From SZUA-217 sp036446835 (GTDB lineage Bacteria; Actinomycetota; Acidimicrobiia; Spongiisociales; ZC4RG35), in assembly GCA_036446835.1 (NCBI GenBank), contig JAZFTT010000242.1, positions 1-15,617 of the forward strand: a DNA stretch of 15,617 bases. Reading direction: 5' to 3'. Shown one piece after another: positions 6,569 through 13,580 of the stretch. Under the pieces are notes generated by a model. That model was not told the origin of the DNA and searched no databases. It saw nothing but the letters and a program-made list of their open reading frames with translations. Position numbers and translations under genes: made by a program. Each line of letters begins with the position of its first letter. The first letter of the stretch is position 1.

Positions 6569-7615
6569 CTATTCCCTTCGCTCGGCTGCCAGTCGAAACA
6601 GGTGGCGAGCTCCTTCGTCGAGGGATTCGAACCGCGCGTCCTGAGTCTGTTCCCGAAGCCAGCGGATGTAGATCTGTTGAAGAACCACTCCGAGCTTCCA
6701 AGCTCCGAAGACCAGATACCACCCGATAGACGAGAGATCTCTGCCGGATAGCTCGCCATAACGGAGCACAGCCGACGTTCGATCAAGCCAGCCGGGCGCA
6801 GTCGTTGGCATCATGCCGAGAGCGTCCGGCGCCTCTCCCGGATCAAACCAGGAGCCCATGAGGGTGCCAACGTCAGCAAGAGGGTCTCCCCGGGTTGCCA
6901 TGTCCCAGTCGTAGACAGCGATGCACCTCCCCGGGTCGTCTGTTGCCACTGCCATGTTGTCGAGCCGCCAGTCGTTGTGAAGCAAAGTGACCGCGGACGA
7001 ATCGGGCAGCTCGGCGAGTAGCCAGGAGGCAAGCTCGTCGGCTTCCTCGTTGTCCTCGTGTCTCGACCGTTCCCATCTAGCTGTCCATCCCTCAACCTGA
7101 CGCCTGAGAAAACCCTCCGGGTGTCCGAGATCCCCCAAGTCGCACTGCTCGGGGTCGGCCGAATGGAAATCGGCAAGAGTGTCGACAACTACTTCAGACA
7201 GTTTCCGATTGGCCGTCTCGTCTGCGCCTCCCCCGAATCGGGTGGGTATCTCACCGCGAACCACCACACCGGGCCGTCGCTCCATTAGGAAGAAGGGACT
7301 TCCGATCACGGAACCATCATCACAAAAAGCCACGGCTCGCGGCGCATTCTCAAACACGCGCCACAGCCTGGAAAGGACTTTGTACTCGCGACCCATGTCA
7401 TGGGACTTGGCTGCCACCGGCCCCAGGGGTGGCCGTCGCAGTACCAGTTCGACGCCATCGGGGAAGACAAGGAGGTAGGTCAGGTTTGCCTTGCCTCCGC
7501 CAAATTGGCTCACATCGGGTGTTCCCCGTGGTAACTCGACCGCCGTCTCCATCCACGAGACGACCGCGCCGATGTCGAACTGTTCGTCGGGTCGCACTGC
7601 TATGAGATCGGTCAC
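6569..7615 (-). CDS. APH-fold phosphotransferase, ACAD10/11 kinase-like
   Basis: Kinase of the aminoglycoside phosphotransferase (APH) fold, 348 residues, closest in pattern to the ACAD10/ACAD11 kinase-like group. Seen are the N-terminal loop FGGGKANLTYLL (38-49), the strand LVLRRPPLG with an Arg pair where APH kinases carry Lys, GREYKVLSRLW with Glu77, the hinge FFLMERRPG (108-115), the catalytic loop LHNDWRLDN (212-220; Asp215, Asn220) and the metal-binding DWD (236-238). The C-terminal helices end in QQIYIRWLREQ, common in this group. Members phosphorylate hydroxy-acyl or other small molecules; some relatives modify antibiotics. The GTG start at 7615 has TAACCT 7 nt upstream, suggesting a leaderless transcript. 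It is the first gene of a likely operon with the DrrAB-type exporter, so its substrate may be linked to that exporter. Confidence 0.87.
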   Translation of the reverse strand: MTDLIAVRPDEQFDIGAVVSWMETAVELPRGTPDVSQFGGGKANLTYLLVFPDGVELVLRRPPLGPVAAKSHDMGREYKVLSRLWRVFENAPRAVAFCDDGSVIGSPFFLMERRPGVVVRGEIPTRFGGGADETANRKLSEVVVDTLADFHSADPEQCDLGDLGHPEGFLRRQVEGWTARWERSRHEDNEEADELASWLLAELPDSSAVTLLHNDWRLDNMAVATDDPGRCIAVYDWDMATRGDPLADVGTLMGSWFDPGEAPDALGMMPTTAPGWLDRTSAVLRYGELSGRDLSSIGWYLVFGAWKLGVVLQQIYIRWLREQTQDARFESLDEGARHLFRLAAERRE

Positions 7616-7622
7616 GTGAGTG

Positions 7623-7628
7623 AGGTTA
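7623..7628 (-). promoter_or_regulatory. Putative -10 box (TAACCT) of a leaderless promoter for the APH-fold kinase gene
   Basis: On the minus strand TAACCT (TAnnnT) ends 7 nt before the GTG start at 7615. No Shine-Dalgarno lies in the 20 nt before the start. This spacing fits an actinobacterial leaderless mRNA whose first base is at or next to the start codon. No strong -35 hexamer is evident. Confidence 0.45.
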
Positions 7629-7656
7629 TCCGCACAGGTCAGGTTGCCGACACGTA

Positions 7657-7662
7657 TACCCT
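7657..7662 (+). promoter_or_regulatory. Possible -10 box (TACCCT) for the DUF885 gene
   Basis: TACCCT (TAnnnT) lies 9 nt before the TTG start at 7672, in the 56-bp gap between divergent genes. The gap has no Shine-Dalgarno for this gene. The spacing is slightly long for a strictly leaderless transcript, so the assignment is weak. Confidence 0.3.
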
Positions 7663-7671
7663 GCCGCGGTC

Positions 7672-9327
7672 TTGTTCAACACGCCATTCGAGATCTCCGA
7701 CCGGCTCACCGACCAATGGGCCGATCTTTCCCCTGTCGATGCGACGACACACGGTGTCACCGGGCGTGATCATCTCTGCACCGACTATTCGCCGGATGGC
7801 GAGGAGATGCGGGCCGATCTGTATAGGTCCACCGGACAGCAGTTGAGTGAGCACCTCGACCACTCCGATCTCGTCCAATCCATGGCCTCGAAGGTGATTG
7901 TTGGCTGGCTTGACTCGCGTGTCTCGGACTACGACAGCCGTGAATGGACCCGTGACATCAACCATATTTCCGGACCGTTCCAGAACATGCGTGACTCCTT
8001 CGACGTCATGCCCAGAGCATCGGGGGAGGACTGGGACTCGATCTGCGCCCGGCTCAATGGGTTCGGGGGGATGCTGGCGGGTTATCGGATGTCACTGGCT
8101 GTCGGCGTTGAAACCGGTGACACGGTCGCGGTTCGTCAGGCCGAGTCCCTATTGGAGCAGGTTGAGGCATCGGCCTCAGAAGAATCACGATTCCTCGGTT
8201 TTCCCGGCGAGGCCGACTCGGTGGGTATCGACTCCGTGCGGGTGACCGAAGCCGTAGACGCTGCCAGAGCGAGCTGCGGCGATTTCGCCGAGTGGCTGCG
8301 GCATTCTTACCTACCTGCTGCGAACCCGACGGATGCCGTAGGCGAGGAGCGGTATCTACAAGGTGCAGATCGTTTCTTGGGGATGGCACTCGACCCCCAT
8401 GAGACCTACGACTGGGGATGGTCGGAAGTGCACCGACTCCGATCGGATATGGCGGCCACCGCTGCCGATATCGACTCCGACCTCACCATCGAGCAGGTCA
8501 TTCATCTTCTCGACACCGATCCGCAGCGCTCGGCGGCAACACACCAGGAGTTCGTTGATTTTGTCTTCGACATCCAGCAGCAGGCCATTGACCAGCTTGC
8601 GGGTGAGCATTTCGAGGTACCCGACGAGATGAGATCGATCAGTGTCAACATCGCCCCGCCGGGTGGGAGTCTCGGTGCCTGGTACGTCGGCCCCTCCGAG
8701 GACTTCAGCCGGTCCGGATCTATCTGGTACGCACCAGGAGAGAGGGAGCGGATTCCTTACTGGCAGGAGGTGTCAACGGCGTACCACGAAGGATTTCCGG
8801 GCCACCACTTACAGGTGGCGACCGCCGTTCATGAGCGAGAGAAGCTCTCCCGATTTCAGCGCAGCGTTGTCTGGTATTCAGGGTCGGGGGAAGGTTGGGC
8901 TCTCTATGCCGAGCGGCTCATGGATGAGCTCGGGTTTTTCGAGAAGCCCGAATATCGACTGGGTTTGCTTTCGAGCCAGCTCTTCCGTGCCACCAGGGTG
9001 GTCGTGGACATCGGAACCCAGCTGGAGCTCCGTATCCCCGACCACGCGCCCCTTCACCCAGGTGAGCAGTGGGATTATTCAACAGCGGTGGACTACATGG
9101 AGAAGGTCGGTCTCAACGCCCGTGACATCGCCGAGTCTGAGGTCAAGCGTTATCTGGGCTGGATCGGGCAGGCAATCTCCTACAAGGTAGGGGAGCGGGA
9201 GATCCTGAAGATCCGGGACGAGGCAAGGGCTCGAAACGGGTCGGGATTCGATCGGAAGAGATTTCATCGTCAGTTGTTGGAAGCAGGTGCGATACGACTC
9301 GATCTGCTGAGAGAGGTCATGCTTTGA
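7672..9327 (+). CDS. DUF885 family protein, putative zinc metallopeptidase
   Basis: Member of the DUF885 family of gluzincin-like metallopeptidases, 551 residues. The probable metal site is HEGFPGHH (372-379), with His372, Glu373 and His378, plus Glu407 in SGEGWALYAERL as a likely third ligand. Family features before and after include APPGGSLGAWYVGPSEDF (328-345), the block IPYWQEVSTAYHE, and the late IGQAISYKVGEREIL (498-512). No signal peptide is seen, so it is probably cytoplasmic. TTG 7672 is the first start codon after an in-frame stop at 7621-7623, and the encoded N-terminus fits the family; no Shine-Dalgarno is visible. Substrate is unknown; relatives act as carboxypeptidase-like enzymes. 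The stop overlaps the TTG start of the flavin reductase-like gene, so the two are likely co-translated. Confidence 0.88.
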   Translation: MFNTPFEISDRLTDQWADLSPVDATTHGVTGRDHLCTDYSPDGEEMRADLYRSTGQQLSEHLDHSDLVQSMASKVIVGWLDSRVSDYDSREWTRDINHISGPFQNMRDSFDVMPRASGEDWDSICARLNGFGGMLAGYRMSLAVGVETGDTVAVRQAESLLEQVEASASEESRFLGFPGEADSVGIDSVRVTEAVDAARASCGDFAEWLRHSYLPAANPTDAVGEERYLQGADRFLGMALDPHETYDWGWSEVHRLRSDMAATAADIDSDLTIEQVIHLLDTDPQRSAATHQEFVDFVFDIQQQAIDQLAGEHFEVPDEMRSISVNIAPPGGSLGAWYVGPSEDFSRSGSIWYAPGERERIPYWQEVSTAYHEGFPGHHLQVATAVHEREKLSRFQRSVVWYSGSGEGWALYAERLMDELGFFEKPEYRLGLLSSQLFRATRVVVDIGTQLELRIPDHAPLHPGEQWDYSTAVDYMEKVGLNARDIAESEVKRYLGWIGQAISYKVGEREILKIRDEARARNGSGFDRKRFHRQLLEAGAIRLDLLREVML

Positions 9328-9932
9328 AGAAGAAGACGTTCGACATGGGCGACACCGAGCTTCGAGATGCCTACAAACTGCTCTCCGGTGTGGTGGTTCC
9401 CCGCCCCATTGGCTGGATAGGGACGAGACGCGATGACGGTAGTTTCAATCTGGCTCCGTTCTCGTTCTTCAATGTGGTGTCAACCAACCCGCCCACCGTG
9501 CTCTTCTCCGGAGGACGTCACCCCGATCGCCCCAAGGACTCGGTGGCGCTCTCCGAGAAGACAGGTGAGTTCACCGTCAACATCGTTTCGGAGGATGTTG
9601 CTGACGCGATGAATGTGACATCGGGCTCGTTCACCTCTGACGATGACGAGTTCGCCATCGCCGGGCTGACCGCCGTTGTCGGTACCAAAGTGAATGCTCC
9701 GATGGTCGCCGAGTCCCCGGCCAATCTCGAGTGCCGTGTCGTCGACATCCTCGATCTGGGCACCGACGGGGGCTCCCGAATCGTGATCGGACAGGTCGTG
9801 GCGATGCATATCAGGGAGGACGCTCTGGACGGCACCCGTGTAGACAACGACGTCCTGGCCGCCATCGGCAGGATGGCTGGTAACACTTATATCAACACCC
9901 GCGACAGATTCGAGTTGACCCGACCGAGCTAG
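9324..9932 (+). CDS. Flavin reductase-like FMN-binding protein
   Basis: Split-barrel FMN-binding protein of the flavin reductase-like (DIM6/NTAB) family, 202 residues, the normal size. The family signature runs from VVPRPIGWIGTRRDDGSFNLAPFS through FFNVVSTNPPTVLFS, which forms the FMN site, followed by KDSVALSEKTGEFTVNIVS. The middle part AMNVTSGSFTSDDDEFAIAGLT and VAESPANLECRV is also characteristic, and GRMAGNTYINTRDRFEL ends the domain. Activity could be NAD(P)H:FMN reduction, or the protein may serve as an FMN-dependent oxidoreductase; the sequence does not decide. The TTG start at 9324 forms TTGA with the DUF885 stop, and GAGAGG lies 7 nt upstream. It converges on the M23 gene with a single base between the stops. 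Confidence 0.88.
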   Translation: MKKKTFDMGDTELRDAYKLLSGVVVPRPIGWIGTRRDDGSFNLAPFSFFNVVSTNPPTVLFSGGRHPDRPKDSVALSEKTGEFTVNIVSEDVADAMNVTSGSFTSDDDEFAIAGLTAVVGTKVNAPMVAESPANLECRVVDILDLGTDGGSRIVIGQVVAMHIREDALDGTRVDNDVLAAIGRMAGNTYINTRDRFELTRPS

Positions 9933-9933
9933 C

Positions 9934-11094
9934 TCACTTGCAGCCGTTGGCGATGAGGCTGGGGTATGGGTTGACGGCGTCTCCGCTGTTGGGATACATA
10001 CCGAAGTGGAGGTGAGGGTTCGTACCTTGGGCGTTCCCACTGCTGCCAACGTAGCCGATGATGTCGCCCGCATGCACACTGCCGCTCTTGCCGAAATCGT
10101 CCATATGGCTGCCGATATACAGGACTCCGTCGTCACCTTTGAGATTGAATTGCTTGCCACCGATCGACCCGGTCTTGAACGCAACATTCCCGGACACGGG
10201 GGCGTAGACCGGGGCACCGCGAAAAGAGCCCAGGTCGGTGCCCTCATGCCAGCGGGTGCCACCACCCCGGGGAGCTCCCCAGCTATTGAAGAACCGGGCG
10301 TCTTCGACGGGACACACCCAACTGGAGCCTCCCGGGACAGCCAGGACCTGACCTACCTGGATCAGGTTGGGGTTGGAGATGCCGTTGGTCCTCGAGAGCT
10401 CCGAGACTGTGGTCCCATGGCGGGAAGCTATGTCTCCCAGTCGGTCTCCGCGTTTGACGATGTACGATGTCTCACCCGTCCCGCTCCCTTCGGCGACGTA
10501 TCCCGGTCCGTCCAGTAGGAGGCTGTATCCGGTGTAGATCACACGATTGAGGATCCCGTTGGCGCGGGCAATCTGTTCAACCGTGACAGCGTGTTCGGCA
10601 GCGATGCTATCGATGCTCTCGCCGCGCTGGACAATGTGTGAGCCCGAATGGGTGGCGGGGGTGGATGGAGGCTTGACGTCATCTCCGTTTGAGGTTTCGC
10701 CGGAGCTCACGACCGACGCGCTACCGGAGACGATGAGATTCTGGCCGATGCGTATGAGGTTGGGTCTGGAGATGCCGTTTCTCTCTGCCAGGGCTGATAC
10801 CGACGATCCGTATTTGCGGGCGATCTTGCCCAGGGTCTCACCGCGGGCGACTATGTGAATCACCTCGGACTCACCCTCTTCGCCGGGGACAATCAGAACC
10901 TGGCCGATATGGATGAGGTTCGGGTTGGTGATGTCGTTTGCCTCGACGAGCTCAGCCAGAGAGATTCCATGCTCTCTCGCAATCTTCGCGAGTGTGTCGC
11001 CGCGCTCCACCGTGTAATCAACCGAGAACAGTGTCACCAGCAACGCGAGACCTGCCCCTACGGCGAGAGCGCGTAAACGATTCTTTGCAGGCAT
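9934..11094 (-). CDS. LysM-repeat M23 family peptidoglycan endopeptidase
   Basis: Cell-wall hydrolase of 386 residues. An N-terminal signal or anchor (basic PAKNRLR then AVGAGLALLVTLF, about 8-24) is followed by four LysM domains that bind peptidoglycan (about 27-70, 79-123, 152-195, 210-254), then an M23/LytM domain (260-380). The metal-site residues are visible: His283 and Asp287 in RWHEGTDLG, His330 in GSHMDDFG, and His361/His363 in HLHFG, so the enzyme looks catalytically intact, unlike many degenerate LytM factors. LysM 3 is the most divergent (ILNRVIYTGYSLLL). The linker between LysM 2 and 3 is Ser/Thr/Pro-rich. The ATG at 11094 has AAGGAG upstream, folded into a stem that abuts the start. 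Likely role: peptidoglycan remodelling outside the membrane. Confidence 0.93.
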   Translation of the reverse strand: MPAKNRLRALAVGAGLALLVTLFSVDYTVERGDTLAKIAREHGISLAELVEANDITNPNLIHIGQVLIVPGEEGESEVIHIVARGETLGKIARKYGSSVSALAERNGISRPNLIRIGQNLIVSGSASVVSSGETSNGDDVKPPSTPATHSGSHIVQRGESIDSIAAEHAVTVEQIARANGILNRVIYTGYSLLLDGPGYVAEGSGTGETSYIVKRGDRLGDIASRHGTTVSELSRTNGISNPNLIQVGQVLAVPGGSSWVCPVEDARFFNSWGAPRGGGTRWHEGTDLGSFRGAPVYAPVSGNVAFKTGSIGGKQFNLKGDDGVLYIGSHMDDFGKSGSVHAGDIIGYVGSSGNAQGTNPHLHFGMYPNSGDAVNPYPSLIANGCK

Positions 11095-11112
11095 TGAAGG
11101 CAGACTCCTTCA
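11095..11112 (-). promoter_or_regulatory. Hairpin covering the Shine-Dalgarno of the M23 gene
   Basis: Perfect 6-bp inverted repeat TGAAGG-6 nt-CCTTCA directly before the ATG at 11094. On the mRNA the 5' arm contains AAGG of the AAGGAG Shine-Dalgarno and the 3' arm ends next to the start codon. A stem here would reduce ribosome access. The stem is short and its effect is inferred. Confidence 0.45.
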
Positions 11113-11140
11113 GCCCCTGAAACCGCTCCGCGATGTGAGC

Positions 11141-12181
11141 CTAACCAGCTTCCGAACGATTGCCAGACATAACCCTGAGTTGGCCACAGGCCGCGTCGAT
11201 GTCCTTGCCACGGGTATCCCTGATCGTCACATTGATGCCCAGAGACTCCAAAATCCGGGCGAACTCGGCGATATGCAATCTCGATGATGCCCGTTCGTCG
11301 CTGAGCGGAGTCGGGTTGAGGGCAATCAGGTTGACATGTGCCTTGAGACGGTTTGCGATGGCTGCGAGTTTTCTCGCCTGGTCGTCGGTGTCATTCACCC
11401 CGTCCATCATTGTCCACTCGATGGACAGTCGTCTTCCCTTCTTCTCGAAGTAATTCCATGCCGCCTTCTCCAACGTTTCGATCGGATATCGCTTGTTGAT
11501 TGGGACGAGCGACGATCTCAACTCGTTATCGGCTGCGTGGAGGCTTATCGCCAGATAGACGGGCCATGGGTCCTCGGCGAGACGGTTGATGCCGGGAACC
11601 ATGCCCACGGTCGACACCGTGATCGATCGCGCCGACATCCCCATCACCTCGATCATCCGGCGCAATGCCTCTCGAACGCGGTCATAGTTGGCGAGTGGTT
11701 CTCCCATACCCATGAACACGACGTTGGTGACCCGGTCGGGTACTCCCGGCATTCCTATCTGACGCAGAAACGCCTGGGCGTAGGCCACTTGGGCCACGAT
11801 CTCGCCTGCTTCGAGATGCCGTTCGAACCCGAACTGGCCAGTGGCGCAGAAGGTGCAGGCAAGGGCGCAGCCGGCCTGACTGGAGATGCAGAGAGTCGCG
11901 CGCTTGCGGTACCCCATGAGGACAGTTTCGATGGCCGCCCCGTCGGTGGCGCGGAACAGCCACTTTCTCGTGGTTCCCCGGTCTGACCGCCGCTCCATCT
12001 CCACTTTGAACGGCCAAAGTGTCTCGGCGAGTTCGGCTCGCAGCCTCCCGGGGAGGTTGGTCATGTCTTCGGCGCGTAGTACTGGAGTTCGGTAGAGCCA
12101 ATCGCGCAACTGGTTGAGACGATACGAAGGCTCCTCGCCAACTACCTCAGCCAGATCCTCCGGAGCGTGGAGGTATGGCAT
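11141..12181 (-). CDS. rlmN: Dual-specificity 23S rRNA/tRNA adenine-C2 methyltransferase RlmN
   Basis: Radical-SAM enzyme that methylates C2 of A2503 in 23S rRNA and A37 in some tRNAs; 346 residues, normal length. The cluster motif is CALACTFC (Cys105, Cys109, Cys112). The other key residues are Glu85 in AAIETVLM, Cys98, and the methyl-carrier Cys332 in DIDAACGQL. Conserved blocks include NVVFMGMGEPLANYD, SITVSTVGMVPGI, YLAISLHAAD and SIEWTMMDGVND. ATG 12181 is preferred over GTG 12235: the product starts at the normal family position and begins 4 nt after the upstream gene's stop, whereas the longer form would overlap that gene by about 50 nt. No clear Shine-Dalgarno is seen, so it may rely on coupling to the upstream HhH gene. 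The stop is 46 nt from the M23 start. Confidence 0.95.
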   Translation of the reverse strand: MPYLHAPEDLAEVVGEEPSYRLNQLRDWLYRTPVLRAEDMTNLPGRLRAELAETLWPFKVEMERRSDRGTTRKWLFRATDGAAIETVLMGYRKRATLCISSQAGCALACTFCATGQFGFERHLEAGEIVAQVAYAQAFLRQIGMPGVPDRVTNVVFMGMGEPLANYDRVREALRRMIEVMGMSARSITVSTVGMVPGINRLAEDPWPVYLAISLHAADNELRSSLVPINKRYPIETLEKAAWNYFEKKGRRLSIEWTMMDGVNDTDDQARKLAAIANRLKAHVNLIALNPTPLSDERASSRLHIAEFARILESLGINVTIRDTRGKDIDAACGQLRVMSGNRSEAG

Positions 12182-12185
12182 GTCA

Positions 12186-12506
12186 CTACGTAGATTGCTG
12201 GGCTTGCTCGATCCAGGAGCGAGCGCGGGCACCACTGACGCCGGCTGCCTCGGCGACGGAATCCGGCGAGGCGTCAGCCAGAGAGGCGATGTCTTCCATC
12301 CCGGCCTCCGCGAGTCGTGTGGCGAAGACGGGCCCTATTCCGTCTATCACTTCAATGCTCTGACCGGTGTCGGCGCGAGGAGTTCGGAACGTGGGTGGTT
12401 CGGGTTCTCTCGAGGTTGCCACCGAAACAAAGCGGTCTCTCATCGCCCACAGCACGGCTATTGCCCCGCCGATCAGCCCGATCGCTTTGGCCATCTTCTT
12501 CAACAT
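12186..12506 (-). CDS. Small membrane-anchored helix-hairpin-helix protein
   Basis: A 106-residue protein with a short basic N-terminus, one membrane helix (about 8-21, IGLIGGAIAVLWAM), a polar Pro-rich linker (33-50), and a C-terminal helix-hairpin-helix domain (about 52-103). The HhH starts IDGIGPVFATRLAEAGMEDI, the pattern 'I.GIG...A..L...GI.T..dLa', followed by a second helical unit ending SGARARSWIEQA. HhH modules of this type usually bind DNA or mediate protein contacts. The membrane tether with a cytoplasmic HhH is known in actinobacterial hypothetical proteins, but I cannot assign a function. ATG 12506 has no Shine-Dalgarno; a TACCCT box 7 nt upstream suggests a leaderless mRNA. It is 4 nt upstream of rlmN and probably co-transcribed with it. 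Confidence 0.8.
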   Translation of the reverse strand: MLKKMAKAIGLIGGAIAVLWAMRDRFVSVATSREPEPPTFRTPRADTGQSIEVIDGIGPVFATRLAEAGMEDIASLADASPDSVAEAAGVSGARARSWIEQAQQST

Positions 12507-12551
12507 GACGCCAAGGGTACCCGTCCTGGAGCGGTCCTCTACGCTGGCGCC
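12507..12551. promoter_or_regulatory. Divergent promoter region with two candidate leaderless -10 boxes
   Basis: Only 45 bp separate the start codons of the minus-strand HhH gene and the plus-strand LLM gene. For the minus gene, TACCCT (12519 down to 12514) ends 7 nt before the ATG. For the plus gene, TACGCT (12540-12545) ends 6 nt before the ATG. Neither gene has a Shine-Dalgarno at normal distance. Both fit the actinobacterial leaderless pattern; -35 hexamers are not obvious. Confidence 0.5.
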
Positions 12552-13568
12552 ATGAAGGTCGACTTTTACTTCCCGCCATCTCCCCCGGAGACGGCTCGTG
12601 AACTTGCCCGCAACGCCCAGAGAATGGGATATGACGGGTTCTTTTCAGCCGAGACCCAGTACGACCCGTTTCTGCCTCTTGCTTTTGCGGCCGACGCCGC
12701 ACCCGGGCTCGAGTTGGGCACGGCGATCGCCGTTGCCTTTCCCCGTTCGCCCATGGTCATGGCGATGACGTCGTGGGATCTCTCACGACTATCCGAAGGA
12801 AGATTCCTGCTCGGGCTGGGCACCCAGATCCGGGCTCACGTCACCCGACGATTCAGCACAGAGTGGGGGAGTCCGGGACCGAGATTGAGGGACTACATCC
12901 GCGCCGTGAGGGCGATCTGGAGTACATGGCAGAACTCGACCCCTCTCCAGTATGAGGGCGAGTTCTACAAGTTCTCCCTCATGACACCGTTCTTCGATCC
13001 AGGCCCAATCCCACACCCCGACATCCCTGTCTACATCGCGGGTGTCGGGCCCTACCTGAGTGCGCTTGCCGGCGAGATCTGTGACGGATTCCATGTGCAT
13101 CCATTCCACACGGTCGCCTATCTCGATGAGATTGTTTTACCGAACATGACAAAGGGCGCGGAGACAGCAGGGCGCTCGATGGAGGATGTGGAACGATCTA
13201 CCACGGTCTTTATCATGACGGGTGAGAGCGACTCGGACGTCGAGCAGGCAATGGCCCCTGTTCGCCAGCAGATTTCGTTTTATGCGTCGACCCCCTCGTA
13301 CAAGCCGGTGTTGGAAGCGAGCGGATTTGACTTCGGCGACGAGCTTCACTCGATGTCGAAGAAAGGCCGGTGGGCGGAGATGGCCGATGTTGTCCCCGAC
13401 GAAGCGGTGCTCGATGTCGGTGTCGCTGCTCCCATCGACAAGCTCGGGCCGGCGATCAAGGACCGCTATGGCAACCGCATTCAGCGCGTGGGGTTCTACA
13501 CGGTTGGCTCGGCGATGGGCATCGAACCTGACGCGCTGGGGCAGGTGATTGCAGACCTGCAGTCTTAG
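12552..13568 (+). CDS. LLM-class F420-dependent oxidoreductase
   Basis: Luciferase-like (bacterial luciferase fold) oxidoreductase of 338 residues, with a pattern I associate with the actinobacterial MSMEG_2256-type F420-dependent group. Seen are an N-terminal strand KVDFYFPPSPPETARELARN, then GYDGFFSAETQYDPFLPL, LELGTAIAVAFPRSP, the block SEGRFLLGLGTQIRAH with RRF, and PVYIAGVGPYLSALAGEICDGFHVHP. These are the usual cofactor and substrate pocket segments. The cofactor F420 is inferred from the subgroup, not proven by residues here. ATG 12552 begins exactly at the family's first strand; the frame is open back to 12114 but that part covers rlmN and the HhH gene on the other strand. It is apparently a single-gene unit, converging on the gamma-glutamyltransferase gene with 12 nt between. 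Confidence 0.9.
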   Translation: MKVDFYFPPSPPETARELARNAQRMGYDGFFSAETQYDPFLPLAFAADAAPGLELGTAIAVAFPRSPMVMAMTSWDLSRLSEGRFLLGLGTQIRAHVTRRFSTEWGSPGPRLRDYIRAVRAIWSTWQNSTPLQYEGEFYKFSLMTPFFDPGPIPHPDIPVYIAGVGPYLSALAGEICDGFHVHPFHTVAYLDEIVLPNMTKGAETAGRSMEDVERSTTVFIMTGESDSDVEQAMAPVRQQISFYASTPSYKPVLEASGFDFGDELHSMSKKGRWAEMADVVPDEAVLDVGVAAPIDKLGPAIKDRYGNRIQRVGFYTVGSAMGIEPDALGQVIADLQS

Positions 13569-13580
13569 GGCAACCGAACT

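Noticed and set aside
9926..9935. GAGCTAGCTC palindrome at the convergent stops as a bidirectional terminator
   Set aside because: A 10-bp palindrome without loop or T-tract; likely coincidental with the stop codons.
9480..10265. A 261-residue minus-strand open frame antisense to the flavin reductase-like gene
   Set aside because: Low-complexity, shadow-type composition over two well-supported genes, with no recognisable domain.
10330..11020. Regularly recurring similar segments considered as a CRISPR-like array
   Set aside because: They encode LysM domains in one frame, spacing is irregular (over 100 bp) and repeats are imperfect.
12114..12551. N-terminal extension of the LLM oxidoreductase
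   Set aside because: Overlaps rlmN and the HhH gene on the other strand and shows no family similarity.
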